NCBI GenBank assembly: GCA_001898645.1
Contig: MKUQ01000004.1
Location: 62,001-126,000, forward strand
Direction: 5' to 3'
DNA length: 64,000 nt
From: Burkholderiales bacterium 70-64
GTDB taxonomy: Bacteria > Pseudomonadota > Gammaproteobacteria > Burkholderiales > Burkholderiaceae_E
Shown: positions 9,779 to 19,030 of the stretch, piece by piece
Numbering within the stretch: the stretch's first letter is position 1
How the letters are laid out: each line of letters opens with the position of its first letter
The notes under the pieces: generated by a model
What the model saw: the letters and a program-made list of their open reading frames with translations, nothing else
Told to the model about the DNA's origin: nothing
The model's database searches: none
Position numbers and translations under genes: made by a program

Positions 9779-10975
9779 ATGAGCACGCTTTTCACGCAGG
9801 CCCTGATCGGTTACGAGCCGATCGTCGATCGCCAGCGCAACGCGCTGGCGATGCGCGTGACCGTGGCGCCGCGCGATGCGCAGGTGAACATGGCGGCGAT
9901 CTATCGCGAGATGCTGGCGCATCGGGCGGGCACCGGCGGCAAGATCGCACTGCGCTCCCAGGCGGCGATCGACGAGGAGCTGCTCGAGCTCGAGCCCTCC
10001 AAGGAGTTGTGGCTCGAGATCCCCGCCTCCCTGGTCGAGAGCGAGGTGGGGCAGGCGCTGGTGAACAGGCTGCACGCGGCGGGCTTCCAGATGATGCTCG
10101 GCGGCCGGCCCGAGGCGCCGCTGCAGGCGGAGCTCGTCGCTGCGTTCCGCCTGTCGATCATCCACGTCGACGACGACCGGCGCCTGCAGCAGCCGCTGCT
10201 GCAGGCGATGCAGGCGCAGTCCACCTTCAGGCGGTCGATCCCGCACGTCAACGAGGGCGTGCGCACGATCGCGATGATGGAGAGATGCTTCGAGCGCGGA
10301 GCCGTCGCGGTGCTCGGCTGGCCGACCGAGGACGCGCTGGAGCACGTCGGCAGGGAGAACGGCAATCCGAACTACGCCACCATCGTCGAGATGATGTCGA
10401 TGATCGATCGCGGGGAGGATCCCGTGGCGATCGAGAAGGTGATCCGCCGCGACGCGGCGCTCGCCTACAAGCTGCTGCGCTACATCAACTCGCCGGGCTT
10501 CGGCCTGTCGGTCGAGGTCCAGTCGTTCCGGCACGCCGTGATGATGCTGGGCTACGCGCGCCTGAAGCGCTGGTGCGCGCTGCTGCTGGCGACCGCATGC
10601 CGGGACTCCAACCTGCGTCCGGCGATGGTCGCGTCGTTCCGGCGGGGCATCTTCCTCGAGCAGCTCATCGGAACCGGGCAGGACGAGCAGCTGCGCGACG
10701 AGGTATTCATCCTCGGCGTGCTGTCGCTGCTCGACAAGCTGTTCAAGCGTTCCTTCGAGGACCTGTTCCGCGAGCTGCACGTGCCCGAGCGCGTGCGCGA
10801 GACGCTGGTGGCACGCCGCGGGCCCTACATTCCGTACCTCAGGCTGGTCGAATCGATCGAGAAGGGCCCCGATCCGCAGCTGCCGTCGCGGCTGGACGAC
10901 TGCGTGCTGTCGCTCGCGCAGTGCAACCACGCGGTGCTGCGCGCGCTGACCGCCCCCGACCTCCTGGCCGCCTAG
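9779..10975 (+). CDS. Degenerate EAL plus HDOD domain signalling protein
   Basis: 398-residue YuxH-type protein. Residues about 5-190 align with the fold of EAL phosphodiesterases ([20 protein letters not shown]), but the catalytic EAL and metal-binding acidic residues are not recognisable, so cyclic-di-GMP hydrolysis is unlikely. Residues about 200-390 form an HDOD domain ([20 protein letters not shown], then [17 protein letters not shown]). Such proteins are signal-transduction adaptors and several affect motility. It starts eight bases after flgL, so it is probably in the flagellar operon. Confidence 0.85.
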   Translation: MSTLFTQALIGYEPIVDRQRNALAMRVTVAPRDAQVNMAAIYREMLAHRAGTGGKIALRSQAAIDEELLELEPSKELWLEIPASLVESEVGQALVNRLHAAGFQMMLGGRPEAPLQAELVAAFRLSIIHVDDDRRLQQPLLQAMQAQSTFRRSIPHVNEGVRTIAMMERCFERGAVAVLGWPTEDALEHVGRENGNPNYATIVEMMSMIDRGEDPVAIEKVIRRDAALAYKLLRYINSPGFGLSVEVQSFRHAVMMLGYARLKRWCALLLATACRDSNLRPAMVASFRRGIFLEQLIGTGQDEQLRDEVFILGVLSLLDKLFKRSFEDLFRELHVPERVRETLVARRGPYIPYLRLVESIEKGPDPQLPSRLDDCVLSLAQCNHAVLRALTAPDLLAA

Positions 10976-11087
10976 AGCACGGCCTGAACAGCGGGCGTGG
11001 GCCGCGCGGCCCGCGGCCGGGAGCAGTCCTTCCCCGGCGTTGCACGGCCGCCACTGCGCCCGACCGGAGGCCGGCACCGCGGGCAGG

Positions 11088-11093
11088 TACACT
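11088..11093 (+). promoter_or_regulatory. Candidate -10 element of rpiA
   Basis: TACACT lies seven bases before the rpiA ATG, in the context GGTACACTGCC. No convincing -35 hexamer is seen. If used, transcription would begin at or next to the start codon, giving a leaderless mRNA. The same arrangement recurs at other genes in this window. Confidence 0.4.
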
Positions 11094-11100
11094 GCCTGTC

Positions 11101-11823
11101 ATGGATCGCAACGCACGCGTAGAGCCGGGCCCGCCCGTGGACCAGAACGCGCTGAAACGGGCCGCCGCCCGCGCGGCGCTCGAGGAGGTCGTCGACGGCG
11201 CGATCGTCGGCGTCGGCAGCGGCTCCACCGTGGAGCTGTTCATCGAGGAGCTGCACGGCGGCGCGGCGCGCCCGGCCGGCGCGGTCTCCAGCTCGGAGCG
11301 CAGCAGCCAGCGGCTGCGCGCGGCGGGCATCGAGGTGTATGACCTCAACCGCGTGCTGGCCGAGGGGCGGCGGCTGCCGGTATACATCGACGGCGCCGAC
11401 GAGATCGACGGCGCGCTGCACATGATCAAGGGGGGCGGGGCCGCGCTCACGCGCGAGAAGATCGTCGCCGCCGCCTGCGAGCGCTTCGTGTGCATCGTCG
11501 ACGCGTCGAAGTGCGTGGCGCGGCTCGGGCGCTTCCCGTTGCCGGTGGAGGTGATCCCGATGGCGCGCGAGCTGGTGGCCGCGCGGCTGCGCGCGCTGGG
11601 CGGGCGCCCGCTGCTGCGCGACGGCGTGGTCACCGACAACGGCAACCATATTCTCGACGTGGTCGGATTGGACATCGACGATCCGGCGGCACTCGAGTCG
11701 GAGATCGATCACTGGCCCGGCGTGGTCACCGTCGGCCTGTTTGCAAGGAAGGGCGCAGACGTGGTTATCATTGCATCTGCACAAGGGATCGAACGTCGCG
11801 CAGCGTCCGGGGCGAGGGCATGA
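11101..11823 (+). CDS. rpiA: Ribose-5-phosphate isomerase A
   Basis: Interconverts ribose 5-phosphate and ribulose 5-phosphate in the pentose phosphate pathway. Diagnostic motifs are [13 protein letters not shown] (phosphate loop), [20 protein letters not shown] with the catalytic acid, and CIVDASK with the conserved lysine. Length 240 residues, slightly longer than the usual 220 because of about 15 extra N-terminal residues. The ATG at 11101 has no Shine-Dalgarno, but a -10-like hexamer lies directly before it, so it may be leaderless. Confidence 0.95.
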   Translation: MDRNARVEPGPPVDQNALKRAAARAALEEVVDGAIVGVGSGSTVELFIEELHGGAARPAGAVSSSERSSQRLRAAGIEVYDLNRVLAEGRRLPVYIDGADEIDGALHMIKGGGAALTREKIVAAACERFVCIVDASKCVARLGRFPLPVEVIPMARELVAARLRALGGRPLLRDGVVTDNGNHILDVVGLDIDDPAALESEIDHWPGVVTVGLFARKGADVVIIASAQGIERRAASGARA

Positions 11824-11881
11824 TGCTCGCGGTCGATACGGCGATTCGTCCGGTTCGACACGATCGGGGGGAGAGCGCGCG

Positions 11882-12469
11882 ATGTTCCGTCTAGAGGCGC
11901 TGCGGCCGCAGCAAGACGATCGCCTTGCGTTCCTGAAGGGCTTCCTGCGTCAGCCGAAGGACGTAGGCTCGGTGATCCCGAGCTCGCGCTTCCTTGAGCG
12001 GCGTATGGTGCGCATGGCCGGCGTGTCACGGGCCGATTCCGTCATCGAGCTCGGGCCCGGCACCGGCGGCACGACGCGCGCCATCCTCGGGGCCATGCCC
12101 GAGTCGGCCACCCTGCTGGCGGTCGAGCTCGACCCCATGTTCGCCGACATCGTGCGCGGCTTCGACGACCGCCGGCTGATCGTGCACCAGGGCAGTGCCG
12201 AGCATCTGCCCGAGCTGATCGGCGCGCACCGTCTGCGTGCGCCCAAGGCGATCCTCTCGGGGATCCCGTTCTCCACCATGCCGGTCGAAGTGGGCGTGCG
12301 CATCGTCGAGGCGATCCGCGACGTGCTCGCCCCCGGCGGCTGTTTCGTGGCCTACCAGTTCCGCTCCGCGGTGGCCGATCGTGCCCGCCCGGTGCTGGGC
12401 GAGCCCGAGGCGTCGCTCGAGCTGCTCAACATCCCGCCGATGCGCGTCTACCGCTGGCGCAAGCGCTGA
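11882..12469 (+). CDS. SAM-dependent methyltransferase, phospholipid N-methyltransferase-like
   Basis: 195-residue class I methyltransferase. SAM motif I is VIELGPGTGGTTRAIL, followed by the acidic end of strand 2 (LLAVELDP). The N-terminus (FLKGFLRQPKDVGSVIPSSR) is characteristic of the family that includes bacterial phosphatidylethanolamine N-methyltransferases and rRNA-adenine-methyltransferase-like proteins. No membrane anchor is seen. GGGGGAGAG precedes the ATG. The substrate cannot be fixed from sequence; phospholipid headgroups are the best guess. Confidence 0.7.
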   Translation: MFRLEALRPQQDDRLAFLKGFLRQPKDVGSVIPSSRFLERRMVRMAGVSRADSVIELGPGTGGTTRAILGAMPESATLLAVELDPMFADIVRGFDDRRLIVHQGSAEHLPELIGAHRLRAPKAILSGIPFSTMPVEVGVRIVEAIRDVLAPGGCFVAYQFRSAVADRARPVLGEPEASLELLNIPPMRVYRWRKR

Positions 12470-12591
12470 GAACGTGTGAATGAACCTACTGCGCGGTCCG
12501 ATCTCGCGCCTGCGATGCTCGCCGTACCCTGGTACGGCTGCGCTTCTCTGCGCGACCTCGGGCCGCTCGCTGCGGTTCCTTCACACGTTCT
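12469..12591. repeat. 123-bp nested palindromic element
   Basis: The ends are an 18-bp inverted repeat with one mismatch (AGAACGTGTGAATGAACC at 12469-12486; complement of 12574-12591). The interior continues as an imperfect stem and closes on a perfect hairpin, GCCGTACC-CT-GGTACGGC, at 12521-12538. It fills the space between the convergent methyltransferase and yggX genes and contributes the last base of the methyltransferase stop codon. It could be a bidirectional terminator, a REP/MITE-like repeat or a structured RNA. Confidence 0.7.
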
Positions 12592-12594
12592 GAG

Positions 12595-12867
12595 TCAGGA
12601 TTTGGGCGGTACGTAGCCGGCCGGCTTCTCGGCGCCGGCGCCGAAGAAATAGGCCTCGAGCTGCGTGGCGAGGTACTTGCGCGCACGCGCATCGGCCAGG
12701 TTGAGCCGGTTCTCGTTGACCAGCATGGTCTGGTGGCGGATCCAGCCCTGCCACGCTTCCTTCGAGACGTTCTCGTACAGGCGCTTGCCGAGCTCGCCCG
12801 GATAGGGCGGGAAATCGAGGCCCTCGGCCTCGCGTTGCAGCTTGATGCAGAACACGCTACGGGACAT
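12595..12867 (-). CDS. yggX: Oxidative damage protection / Fe(II) trafficking protein YggX
   Basis: 90-residue member of the YggX family, which protects Fe-S clusters from oxidative damage. The start [20 protein letters not shown] with its conserved cysteine, and the [20 protein letters not shown] segment, are characteristic. GGAG precedes the ATG. It begins 14 bases after argA ends on the same strand, so the two are probably co-transcribed. Confidence 0.95.
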   Translation of the reverse strand: MSRSVFCIKLQREAEGLDFPPYPGELGKRLYENVSKEAWQGWIRHQTMLVNENRLNLADARARKYLATQLEAYFFGAGAEKPAGYVPPKS

Positions 12868-12881
12868 TCATGCTCCTGGAG

Positions 12882-14243
12882 CTAGAGATGCTTGATCAGT
12901 ACCAGCGACTTGCGCTGCCAGTTGTACAGGCCCTGGCGCTCCCTCGGCAACTGGTCGACCGAAGCCAGCACGAAGCCGCGCTTGAGGAACCAGTGCATGG
13001 TACGCGTGGTGAGCACGAACAGGCGCTTCAGCCCTGCCGCGCGCGCGCGTTGCTCGATGCGCTTGAGCAGCCGTTCGCCGTCGCCGCGGTTCTGCGTCTG
13101 CGGGTTCACCGCCAGGCAGGCCATCTCGCCGATGGCCTCGGAGGGGAACGCGTACAGGGCGGCGCAGCCGAAGATGACGCCGTCGTGCTCGATGACCGTG
13201 AAGTTGCCGATCTCGCGCTCGATCAGGCCGCGGTCGCGCCGCACCAGGGTGCCGTCGTCCTCCAGGGGGCGGATCAGCGCCAGCACGCCGCCGACGTCGT
13301 CGGGGCCGGCCTCGCGCACCGCCTCGAGCGTCTCCTCGACCAGCATGGTGCCCACGCCGTCGTGCCGGAAGAGCTCGAGCAGCACGCTGCCGTCGATGCC
13401 GAACGGGATGATGTGGGCGCGCGCCACCCCGCCTTCACAGGCGCGCAGCGCGTGGCGCAGGGTGAACGCGGTGGCGGGCTCGAGCGTGCCGCTCTCGAGC
13501 AGCTGCTTGGCCTCGGCTTCGGAGATCTCGCCGCGCAGCGATCCGTCAGGGCCTTCGATGCCGCCGGCCTCGGCCAGCACGATCAGCTTGTCGGCGTCGA
13601 GGGCGGTGGCGGTGCTTGCCGCGAGGTCTTCCATGCTGAGGTTGAAGGCCTCGCCGGTGGGCGAGTAGCCCAGCGGCGAGAGCAGCACCAGCGCGCCGCT
13701 GTCGAGCGCGAAGCGGATGGTCGGCACGTCGATCTTGCGCACCAGGCCGGTGTGCTGGTAGTCGACGCCGTCGACGATGCCTACCGGGCGCGCCATGACC
13801 AGGTTGCCCGAGACCACGCGCACCGCGGCATGCGCCATCGGCGTGTTGGGCAGCCCCTGCGAGAACGCCGCCTCGAGGTCGAGGCGGATCTCGCCGGAGG
13901 CTTCCTTGGCGCATTCGAGCGCCACCGGGTCGGTGATGCGCAGCCCCTCGGCGTACTGGATCTCCACGCCGCGCAGGCGCAGCTGCTCGTTGACCTGCGG
14001 ACGCGAACCGTGCACCACCACGATGTGCATGCCCATGGCGTGCAGCAGGCTCAGGTCCTGCACCAGCGCGTTGAGCCGGCCTGCCTGGATCAGCTCGCCG
14101 GGGATCGCCACGACGAAGGTCTTGCCGCGAAACGCATGGATGTACGGCGCCACCTGGCGTAGCCAGGCGACGAAGCGTGCTTCGTCGGCCGAGGTGTCCG
14201 GTGCGTCGTCCGCGGCGGCGGGGGTGGGGGCGGCGGTATTCAT
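12882..14243 (-). CDS. argA: N-acetylglutamate synthase (amino-acid N-acetyltransferase)
   Basis: Catalyses acetyl-CoA plus glutamate to N-acetylglutamate, the first step of arginine synthesis. About residues 25-300 form the amino-acid-kinase-like domain (GKTFVVAIPGELI, then MGMHIVVVHGSRPQVNEQLR), usually the arginine-sensing part. The C-terminal GNAT domain (about 310-453) contains FGCAALYAFPSEAIGEMACL and NRGDGERLL for acetyl-CoA binding. Length 453 residues is typical. The ATG at 14243 was chosen because the kinase domain begins soon after; a -10 hexamer sits only six bases upstream. Confidence 0.95.
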   Translation of the reverse strand: MNTAAPTPAAADDAPDTSADEARFVAWLRQVAPYIHAFRGKTFVVAIPGELIQAGRLNALVQDLSLLHAMGMHIVVVHGSRPQVNEQLRLRGVEIQYAEGLRITDPVALECAKEASGEIRLDLEAAFSQGLPNTPMAHAAVRVVSGNLVMARPVGIVDGVDYQHTGLVRKIDVPTIRFALDSGALVLLSPLGYSPTGEAFNLSMEDLAASTATALDADKLIVLAEAGGIEGPDGSLRGEISEAEAKQLLESGTLEPATAFTLRHALRACEGGVARAHIIPFGIDGSVLLELFRHDGVGTMLVEETLEAVREAGPDDVGGVLALIRPLEDDGTLVRRDRGLIEREIGNFTVIEHDGVIFGCAALYAFPSEAIGEMACLAVNPQTQNRGDGERLLKRIEQRARAAGLKRLFVLTTRTMHWFLKRGFVLASVDQLPRERQGLYNWQRKSLVLIKHL

Positions 14244-14249
14244 CGCATC

Positions 14250-14257
14250 ATTATAAT
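14250..14257. promoter_or_regulatory. Symmetrical -10 element shared by argA and hrpA
   Basis: ATTATAAT reads as TATAAT on both strands (14252-14257 on +, 14255-14250 on -). The intergenic space is only 22 bases, so the argA ATG is six bases and the hrpA ATG eight bases from their hexamers. It is the only AT-rich stretch nearby; no good -35 is seen on either side. Divergent transcription from one symmetrical -10 is known in bacteria; its use here is an inference. Confidence 0.55.
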
Positions 14258-14265
14258 TTCGCGCC

Positions 14266-17200
14266 ATGTCCGCCCGGCAGCGCCCCGAACCGCCGTTGCG
14301 GCGGCCGCTGCCGCCGCTGCGGTTCCCCGAGGCGCTGCCGGTGTCGGCGCGCCGGGACGAGATCGCCGCGGCGATCCGGCGCCACCCGGTGGTCATCGTA
14401 TGCGGCGAGACCGGCTCGGGCAAGACCACCCAGCTGCCCAAGATCTGCGCGCTCGCCGGGCGCGGCCGCGCCGGGCTGATCGGCCACACCCAGCCGCGCC
14501 GGCTGGCCGCCACCGCGGTGGCGCGGCGCATCGCCGAGGAGCTCGGCTCGGCCCCGGGGGTGCACGTGGGCCACAAGATCCGCTTCGCCGAGACGTTCTC
14601 GCCCGGCGCCACCATCAAGCTGATGACCGACGGCATCCTGCTCGCCGAGACGCTGTCCGATCCGCTGCTGTCGCAGTACGACACGCTGATCATCGACGAG
14701 GCCCACGAGCGCAGCCTGAACATCGACTTCCTGCTCGGCTACCTGAAGCAGCTGCTCGAGGGCCCGCGGCGCGACGATCTCAAGCTGGTCATCACCTCGG
14801 CGACGATCGACGCCGAGCGCTTCGCGCGCCATTTCGGCCGCTGCCGCGACGATGGTGGCGGCGGCGCTGGCGGTGGCGGTGATGGCGGCGACAGCGACAG
14901 CGACGGCGGCGGGCGCATCGAGCCGGCGCCGGTGATCGAGGTCTCGGGGCGGCTCTACCCGGTCGAGATCCGCTACCAGGGGTTCGACGATAGGCATCGC
15001 GACGACGACGACGAGTCTGACCTGCCCTCGCGCATCGACGAAGCGATCGAGACGCTGTGGCGCGAGGCGCCAGGCGACGTGCTGGTGTTCCTGCCGGGCG
15101 AGCGCGAGATCCGCGACGTCGCCGATCACCTGCGCCGGCTGCACGCGCGCGAGAGCGCCTCGCGCACCGGCTCGCCATGGTCGCGCGGCCCGGTGGAGAT
15201 CCTGCCGCTCTATTCGCGGCTGTCGGCCGCCGAGCAGCAGCGAGTGTTCGCCGGTTCGCACGGGCGGCGCATCGTGCTGGCCACCAACGTCGCCGAGACC
15301 TCGCTCACCGTGCCGGGCATCCGCTACGTGGTCGACTCCGGGCTGGCGCGCGTCAAGCGCTATCGCTACCGGGGCAAGGTCGAGCAGCTGCAGGTCGAGC
15401 CGGTCTCGCAGGCCGCGGCCAACCAGCGTGCCGGGCGCTGCGGGCGCGTCGCCGACGGCGTGTGCATCCGGCTCTACGACGAGGCGGACTTCGCGCGTCG
15501 GCCGCGCTTCACCGACCCCGAGATCCTGCGCTCGTCGCTGGCGGCGGTGATCCTGCGCATGAAGGCGCTGCGCCTGGTCGAGGTCGAGCGCTTCCCCTTC
15601 ATCGACCCGCCGCCGCGCAAGGCGATCGCCGACGGCTACGCGCTGCTGCACGAGCTCGGCGCGGTGGATGCGGAGCGGACCCTGACCGGGATCGGCCGCC
15701 AGCTCTCGCTGCTGCCGGTCGATCCGCGCATCGGGCGCATGCTGCTGGCTGCGCACCGCCTGGGCTGCCTGCGCGAGGTGACGGTGATCGCGGCCGCGCT
15801 CTCGGCCCAGGATCCGCGCGAGCGGCCGCTCGAGGCGCAGCAGGCGGCCGACCAGTGGCATCGCCGCTTCGCCGACGAACGATCCGACTTCCTCGCCTGG
15901 GTCAAGCTGTGGGACTACTGGACGCAGGCGCAGCGCGACCGCACGTCGAACGGGGAGTCGAACCGGGCGCTGGCCCAGCGCCTGGAGCGCGAGTTCCTTT
16001 CGGTGCGCCGCCTGCGCGAATGGGCCGACGTGCACGCGCAGCTCCTCGAGGCCGTACGCTCTCTCAAGTGGCGCATCGACGAGACTCCGGCCCCGTTCGA
16101 GCGCATCCATCGCGCACTGCTCACCGGGCTGCTCGGCAACCTCGGCTTCAGGATGCCCGAGGAGGCGCAGTACGCCGGCACCCACGAGACGAAGTTCGTC
16201 ATCCATCCCGGCTCGGCGCTGGTGAAGAAGGCGCCGCGCTGGCTGATGGCGGCCGAGATGGTCGATACCGGGCGCCTGTACGCGCGCACGGTCGCGCGCA
16301 TCGAGCCGGAGTGGATCGAGGAGGCCGCCGCGCACCTGATCCGCCGCAGCTGGTCCGACCCGGCATGGTCGCGCAGCGCCGGCCGGGTGGTGACCCAGGA
16401 GCGCGGCGTGCTCTACGGGCTGACCGTCTATGCGCAGCGGCGGGTGGATTTCGAGCCGGTCGATCCGGTGCTGGCGCGCGAGGTGATGATCCGCGAGGCG
16501 CTGGTCGGTGGCGACTGGGACACCCGGCTGCCGTTCTTCGCGCACAACCGGCGGCTGGTGCGCGAGATCGAGGCGCTCGAGGAGCGCATCCGCCGGCCCG
16601 ATCTGCTGGTCGACGATCGCGACCTCCGCGACTGGTACGACGCGCGCATCCCGGCCGACGTGTGCTCGGGGCAGGCGCTCGAGCGCTGGTGGCGCGAAGC
16701 CGCGCGCGCCGATCCCAAGCTGCTCTTCCTCTCGCGCGATGCGCTGCTGCGCCGCGGCGACGACGCGGTCGGGGCCGAGGCCTTCCCGCGCCGGCTGACG
16801 ATGCGCGGCGCGCAGTTCGACCTGGACTACCGCTTCGATCCGGGCGCCGGCGACGACGGCGTGACGCTGACGGTGCCGCTGGCCATGCTCAACCAGGTCG
16901 ACGCGGCGCGCTGCGAATGGCTGGTGCCCGGCATGCTCAGGGACAAGGTGCAGGCGCTGGTGAAGTCGCTGCCGCCGCGGCTGCGCCGGCACGTGGTGCC
17001 GCTGCCCGAATACGCCGAGGCGTTCGTCGCGCGCTGGCACGGGCGCGAGGCCGCGCGCGGGCTGCTCGATGCGCTCATCGACGACCTGCGCGAGCACAAG
17101 GGCGTGCGCGCCGCCCCGGCCGACTTCCGGCTCGAGACGCTGGCGCCGCACCTGGCGATGAACTTCCGCGTGGTCGATGTCCACGGCGCCGTGCTGGGCA

Positions 17201-18327
17201 GCTCGCGCCAGCTCGCCGCCCTGCGCGCCGAGCATGGCGCGCGCGCCCAGGGGGCGCTGCAGGCGGCCTTCGCGGCGCTCGGCGCGCAGGCGGACGCGCG
17301 AACGGATGCGCCGGAGGGTGTGCAGGCGCCGGACGGTGCGCAGGTACGGGCCGGTCGCCAGGCCCAGGCCGGTGCGCGGCCGCTTGCACGGACCGCCGCG
17401 CCGGCCGGGCCGGAATCCGCCGCCGGCGACGCTGCGCAGGCCGGCGATGCGCGCCTGCCGGCCCTCGGCGAGCGTTACACCGCGTGGACCTTCGGCACGC
17501 TGCCCGAGCTGATGGAATCGACCCAGCGCGTGGGCGGACGCGTGCAGACGGTGATCGGCTATCCCGCGCTGGTGGATCGCGGCGATGCCGCCGAGCTGCA
17601 GCTCTTCGACGATCCGGCACGGGCGGCGCGCGAATCGCGCAAGGGTCTGGCGCGCCTGTTCGCGATCGCGCTCAGGGAGCCGCTGAAGTTCTTCGCGCGC
17701 CAGATTCCGGACTTCCAGCGCATGTCGCTGCTCTATGCGAGCTTCGGCAGCGCCGACGATCTGCGCGAGGCGCTGACGGCGGCGCTCATCGAGCGCACCT
17801 GCCTGGTCGATCCCCTGCCGGCCGATGCAGGGTCCTTCGCCGCGCGGATGGAGGAGGCGCGTCCGCGCCTGAACCTGGTCGGCCAGGAGCTGGCGCGCAC
17901 GGTGGGCGAAGTGCTCGCCGAGCAGGCGGCCGTGGTGCGCCGCCTCGGTGCGGCCCGCGCCCATCCGGAGGCGGCCGCCGACATCGAGGCGCAGCTCGCC
18001 GGCCTGCTGCCGCGCGGCTTCATCGGGTCGACGCCGGCCGCGCAGCTCAAGCACCTGCCGCGCTACCTGAAGGCGATCGGCCTGCGCCTGGACAAGCTGC
18101 GCAGCGAGCCGGCGCGCGACGCGCAGCGCCAGGCCGAGCTCGCGCCGCTGCTGCGCGCCTGGCGTCAGCTGGCCGCGCAGCGGCGCGGCCAGGCCGATGC
18201 ACGCCTGGAGGAGGTGCGCTGGCTGATCGAGGAGTTGCGCGTGTCGCTGTTCGCGCAGACGCTGCGCACGGCGATGCCGGTGTCGGCCAAGCGCGTGCAG
18301 AAGGCGCTCGACGGCCTGCGCGGCTGA
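14266..18327 (+). CDS. hrpA: ATP-dependent RNA helicase HrpA (DEAH box)
   Basis: 1353-residue DEAH-box RNA helicase. Walker A CGETGSGKTTQ spans residues 46-56 and the DEAH box (IIDEAHERSLNID) begins near residue 142. NVAETSLTVPGIRYV and QRAGRCGRV are motifs V and VI. HA2, OB and the long HrpA-specific C-terminal region follow. In E. coli HrpA resolves stalled ribosomes and processes fimbrial mRNA. Two low-complexity inserts are unusual: a Gly/Asp run near residues 195-220 between motif III and the second RecA domain, and an Ala/Gln/Gly/Arg-rich stretch near 1005-1065. Confidence 0.96.
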   Translation: MSARQRPEPPLRRPLPPLRFPEALPVSARRDEIAAAIRRHPVVIVCGETGSGKTTQLPKICALAGRGRAGLIGHTQPRRLAATAVARRIAEELGSAPGVHVGHKIRFAETFSPGATIKLMTDGILLAETLSDPLLSQYDTLIIDEAHERSLNIDFLLGYLKQLLEGPRRDDLKLVITSATIDAERFARHFGRCRDDGGGGAGGGGDGGDSDSDGGGRIEPAPVIEVSGRLYPVEIRYQGFDDRHRDDDDESDLPSRIDEAIETLWREAPGDVLVFLPGEREIRDVADHLRRLHARESASRTGSPWSRGPVEILPLYSRLSAAEQQRVFAGSHGRRIVLATNVAETSLTVPGIRYVVDSGLARVKRYRYRGKVEQLQVEPVSQAAANQRAGRCGRVADGVCIRLYDEADFARRPRFTDPEILRSSLAAVILRMKALRLVEVERFPFIDPPPRKAIADGYALLHELGAVDAERTLTGIGRQLSLLPVDPRIGRMLLAAHRLGCLREVTVIAAALSAQDPRERPLEAQQAADQWHRRFADERSDFLAWVKLWDYWTQAQRDRTSNGESNRALAQRLEREFLSVRRLREWADVHAQLLEAVRSLKWRIDETPAPFERIHRALLTGLLGNLGFRMPEEAQYAGTHETKFVIHPGSALVKKAPRWLMAAEMVDTGRLYARTVARIEPEWIEEAAAHLIRRSWSDPAWSRSAGRVVTQERGVLYGLTVYAQRRVDFEPVDPVLAREVMIREALVGGDWDTRLPFFAHNRRLVREIEALEERIRRPDLLVDDRDLRDWYDARIPADVCSGQALERWWREAARADPKLLFLSRDALLRRGDDAVGAEAFPRRLTMRGAQFDLDYRFDPGAGDDGVTLTVPLAMLNQVDAARCEWLVPGMLRDKVQALVKSLPPRLRRHVVPLPEYAEAFVARWHGREAARGLLDALIDDLREHKGVRAAPADFRLETLAPHLAMNFRVVDVHGAVLGSSRQLAALRAEHGARAQGALQAAFAALGAQADARTDAPEGVQAPDGAQVRAGRQAQAGARPLARTAAPAGPESAAGDAAQAGDARLPALGERYTAWTFGTLPELMESTQRVGGRVQTVIGYPALVDRGDAAELQLFDDPARAARESRKGLARLFAIALREPLKFFARQIPDFQRMSLLYASFGSADDLREALTAALIERTCLVDPLPADAGSFAARMEEARPRLNLVGQELARTVGEVLAEQAAVVRRLGAARAHPEAAADIEAQLAGLLPRGFIGSTPAAQLKHLPRYLKAIGLRLDKLRSEPARDAQRQAELAPLLRAWRQLAAQRRGQADARLEEVRWLIEELRVSLFAQTLRTAMPVSAKRVQKALDGLRG

Positions 18328-18352
18328 AGGCCGCGGCAGGGGGGCAGCCGGG

Positions 18353-18823
18353 TCAGCCGACCATCACCAGCACCGGCTGCGGGCGCGGCTCGCCGGGCAG
18401 CGGATCGTCCACCGATTCGAACAGGTCGGCGTACTCGGGCGCGCTGAGCTGGATGAGGCTCAGCAGTTTCGGCGTGATCGCGACCTGCTGGCGATCCACG
18501 CGCGCCACCAGCCGCAGCAGGGTGTCGAGCGTGCGCCGGGTGAAGGCGGCCTGGTCATGCGACGGATCGGTGCGCGCGAGCACCGCCTGCACGACCGCCG
18601 CGCGCACCGTGAAGCCGCCGCGCCGCGCCTGCGCGAGCAGGTTGCGCAGCGACTGCAGCCCCCAGCGCATGTCGCTCAGGCAGACCAGCAGTTGCTCGGC
18701 TTCGCGGTCCACCACCTGCCCGCCGCTCTGCTGCACGCGCCGGGCGTAATCGTGCAGCGCTTCCTCGGCGAGGGTGTCGTCGTCGAGGGGTTCGAAACGG
18801 AGCAGGGCGAGGAGATTGATCAT
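18353..18823 (-). CDS. Uncharacterised 156-residue protein
   Basis: I do not recognise the family. The product is soluble, leucine- and arginine-rich, and starts MINLLALLRFEPLDDDTLAE. The stretch DYARRVQQSGGQVVDREAEQ followed by LLVCLSDMRWGLQSL has the spacing of a class III cyclase core (helix, GG-turn, acidic position, beta strand), but no metal-binding aspartates can be assigned, so this is only a resemblance. It is convergent with hrpA and stands alone on this strand. Composition and codon use match its neighbours, supporting a real gene. Confidence 0.6.
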   Translation of the reverse strand: MINLLALLRFEPLDDDTLAEEALHDYARRVQQSGGQVVDREAEQLLVCLSDMRWGLQSLRNLLAQARRGGFTVRAAVVQAVLARTDPSHDQAAFTRRTLDTLLRLVARVDRQQVAITPKLLSLIQLSAPEYADLFESVDDPLPGEPRPQPVLVMVG

Positions 18824-19030
18824 GGTCGAAGCGGCCGCGGCCGGCGTTGCAGTGCGATCATGCCCTCCCGGCTACGGCAGCCATCAGCGTAGCGGCCCCG
18901 CCACGACGCGGCGGCCGCGGCGCGACGGGCGGCCGGATGCGAGCGCGGGGCGGCACGTGTATGCTGCCCGGGCACGCCCCGATTTCGCCGCAATATCCCG
19001 TCCCTGCCGCGCAAGCGGATCGCCGCCGCC

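Noticed and set aside
10999-11012. GGGCCGCGCGGCCC palindrome downstream of the HDOD gene as a terminator
   Set aside because: It is pure G/C with no loop and no T-tract; such palindromes are common by chance at this base composition.
14251-18054. 1267-residue open frame antisense to hrpA, and similar long frames on the wrong strand of many genes
   Set aside because: Such frames are expected in very GC-rich DNA. Their products are Arg/Ala/His-rich with no recognisable domain, and each lies wholly over a well-supported gene.
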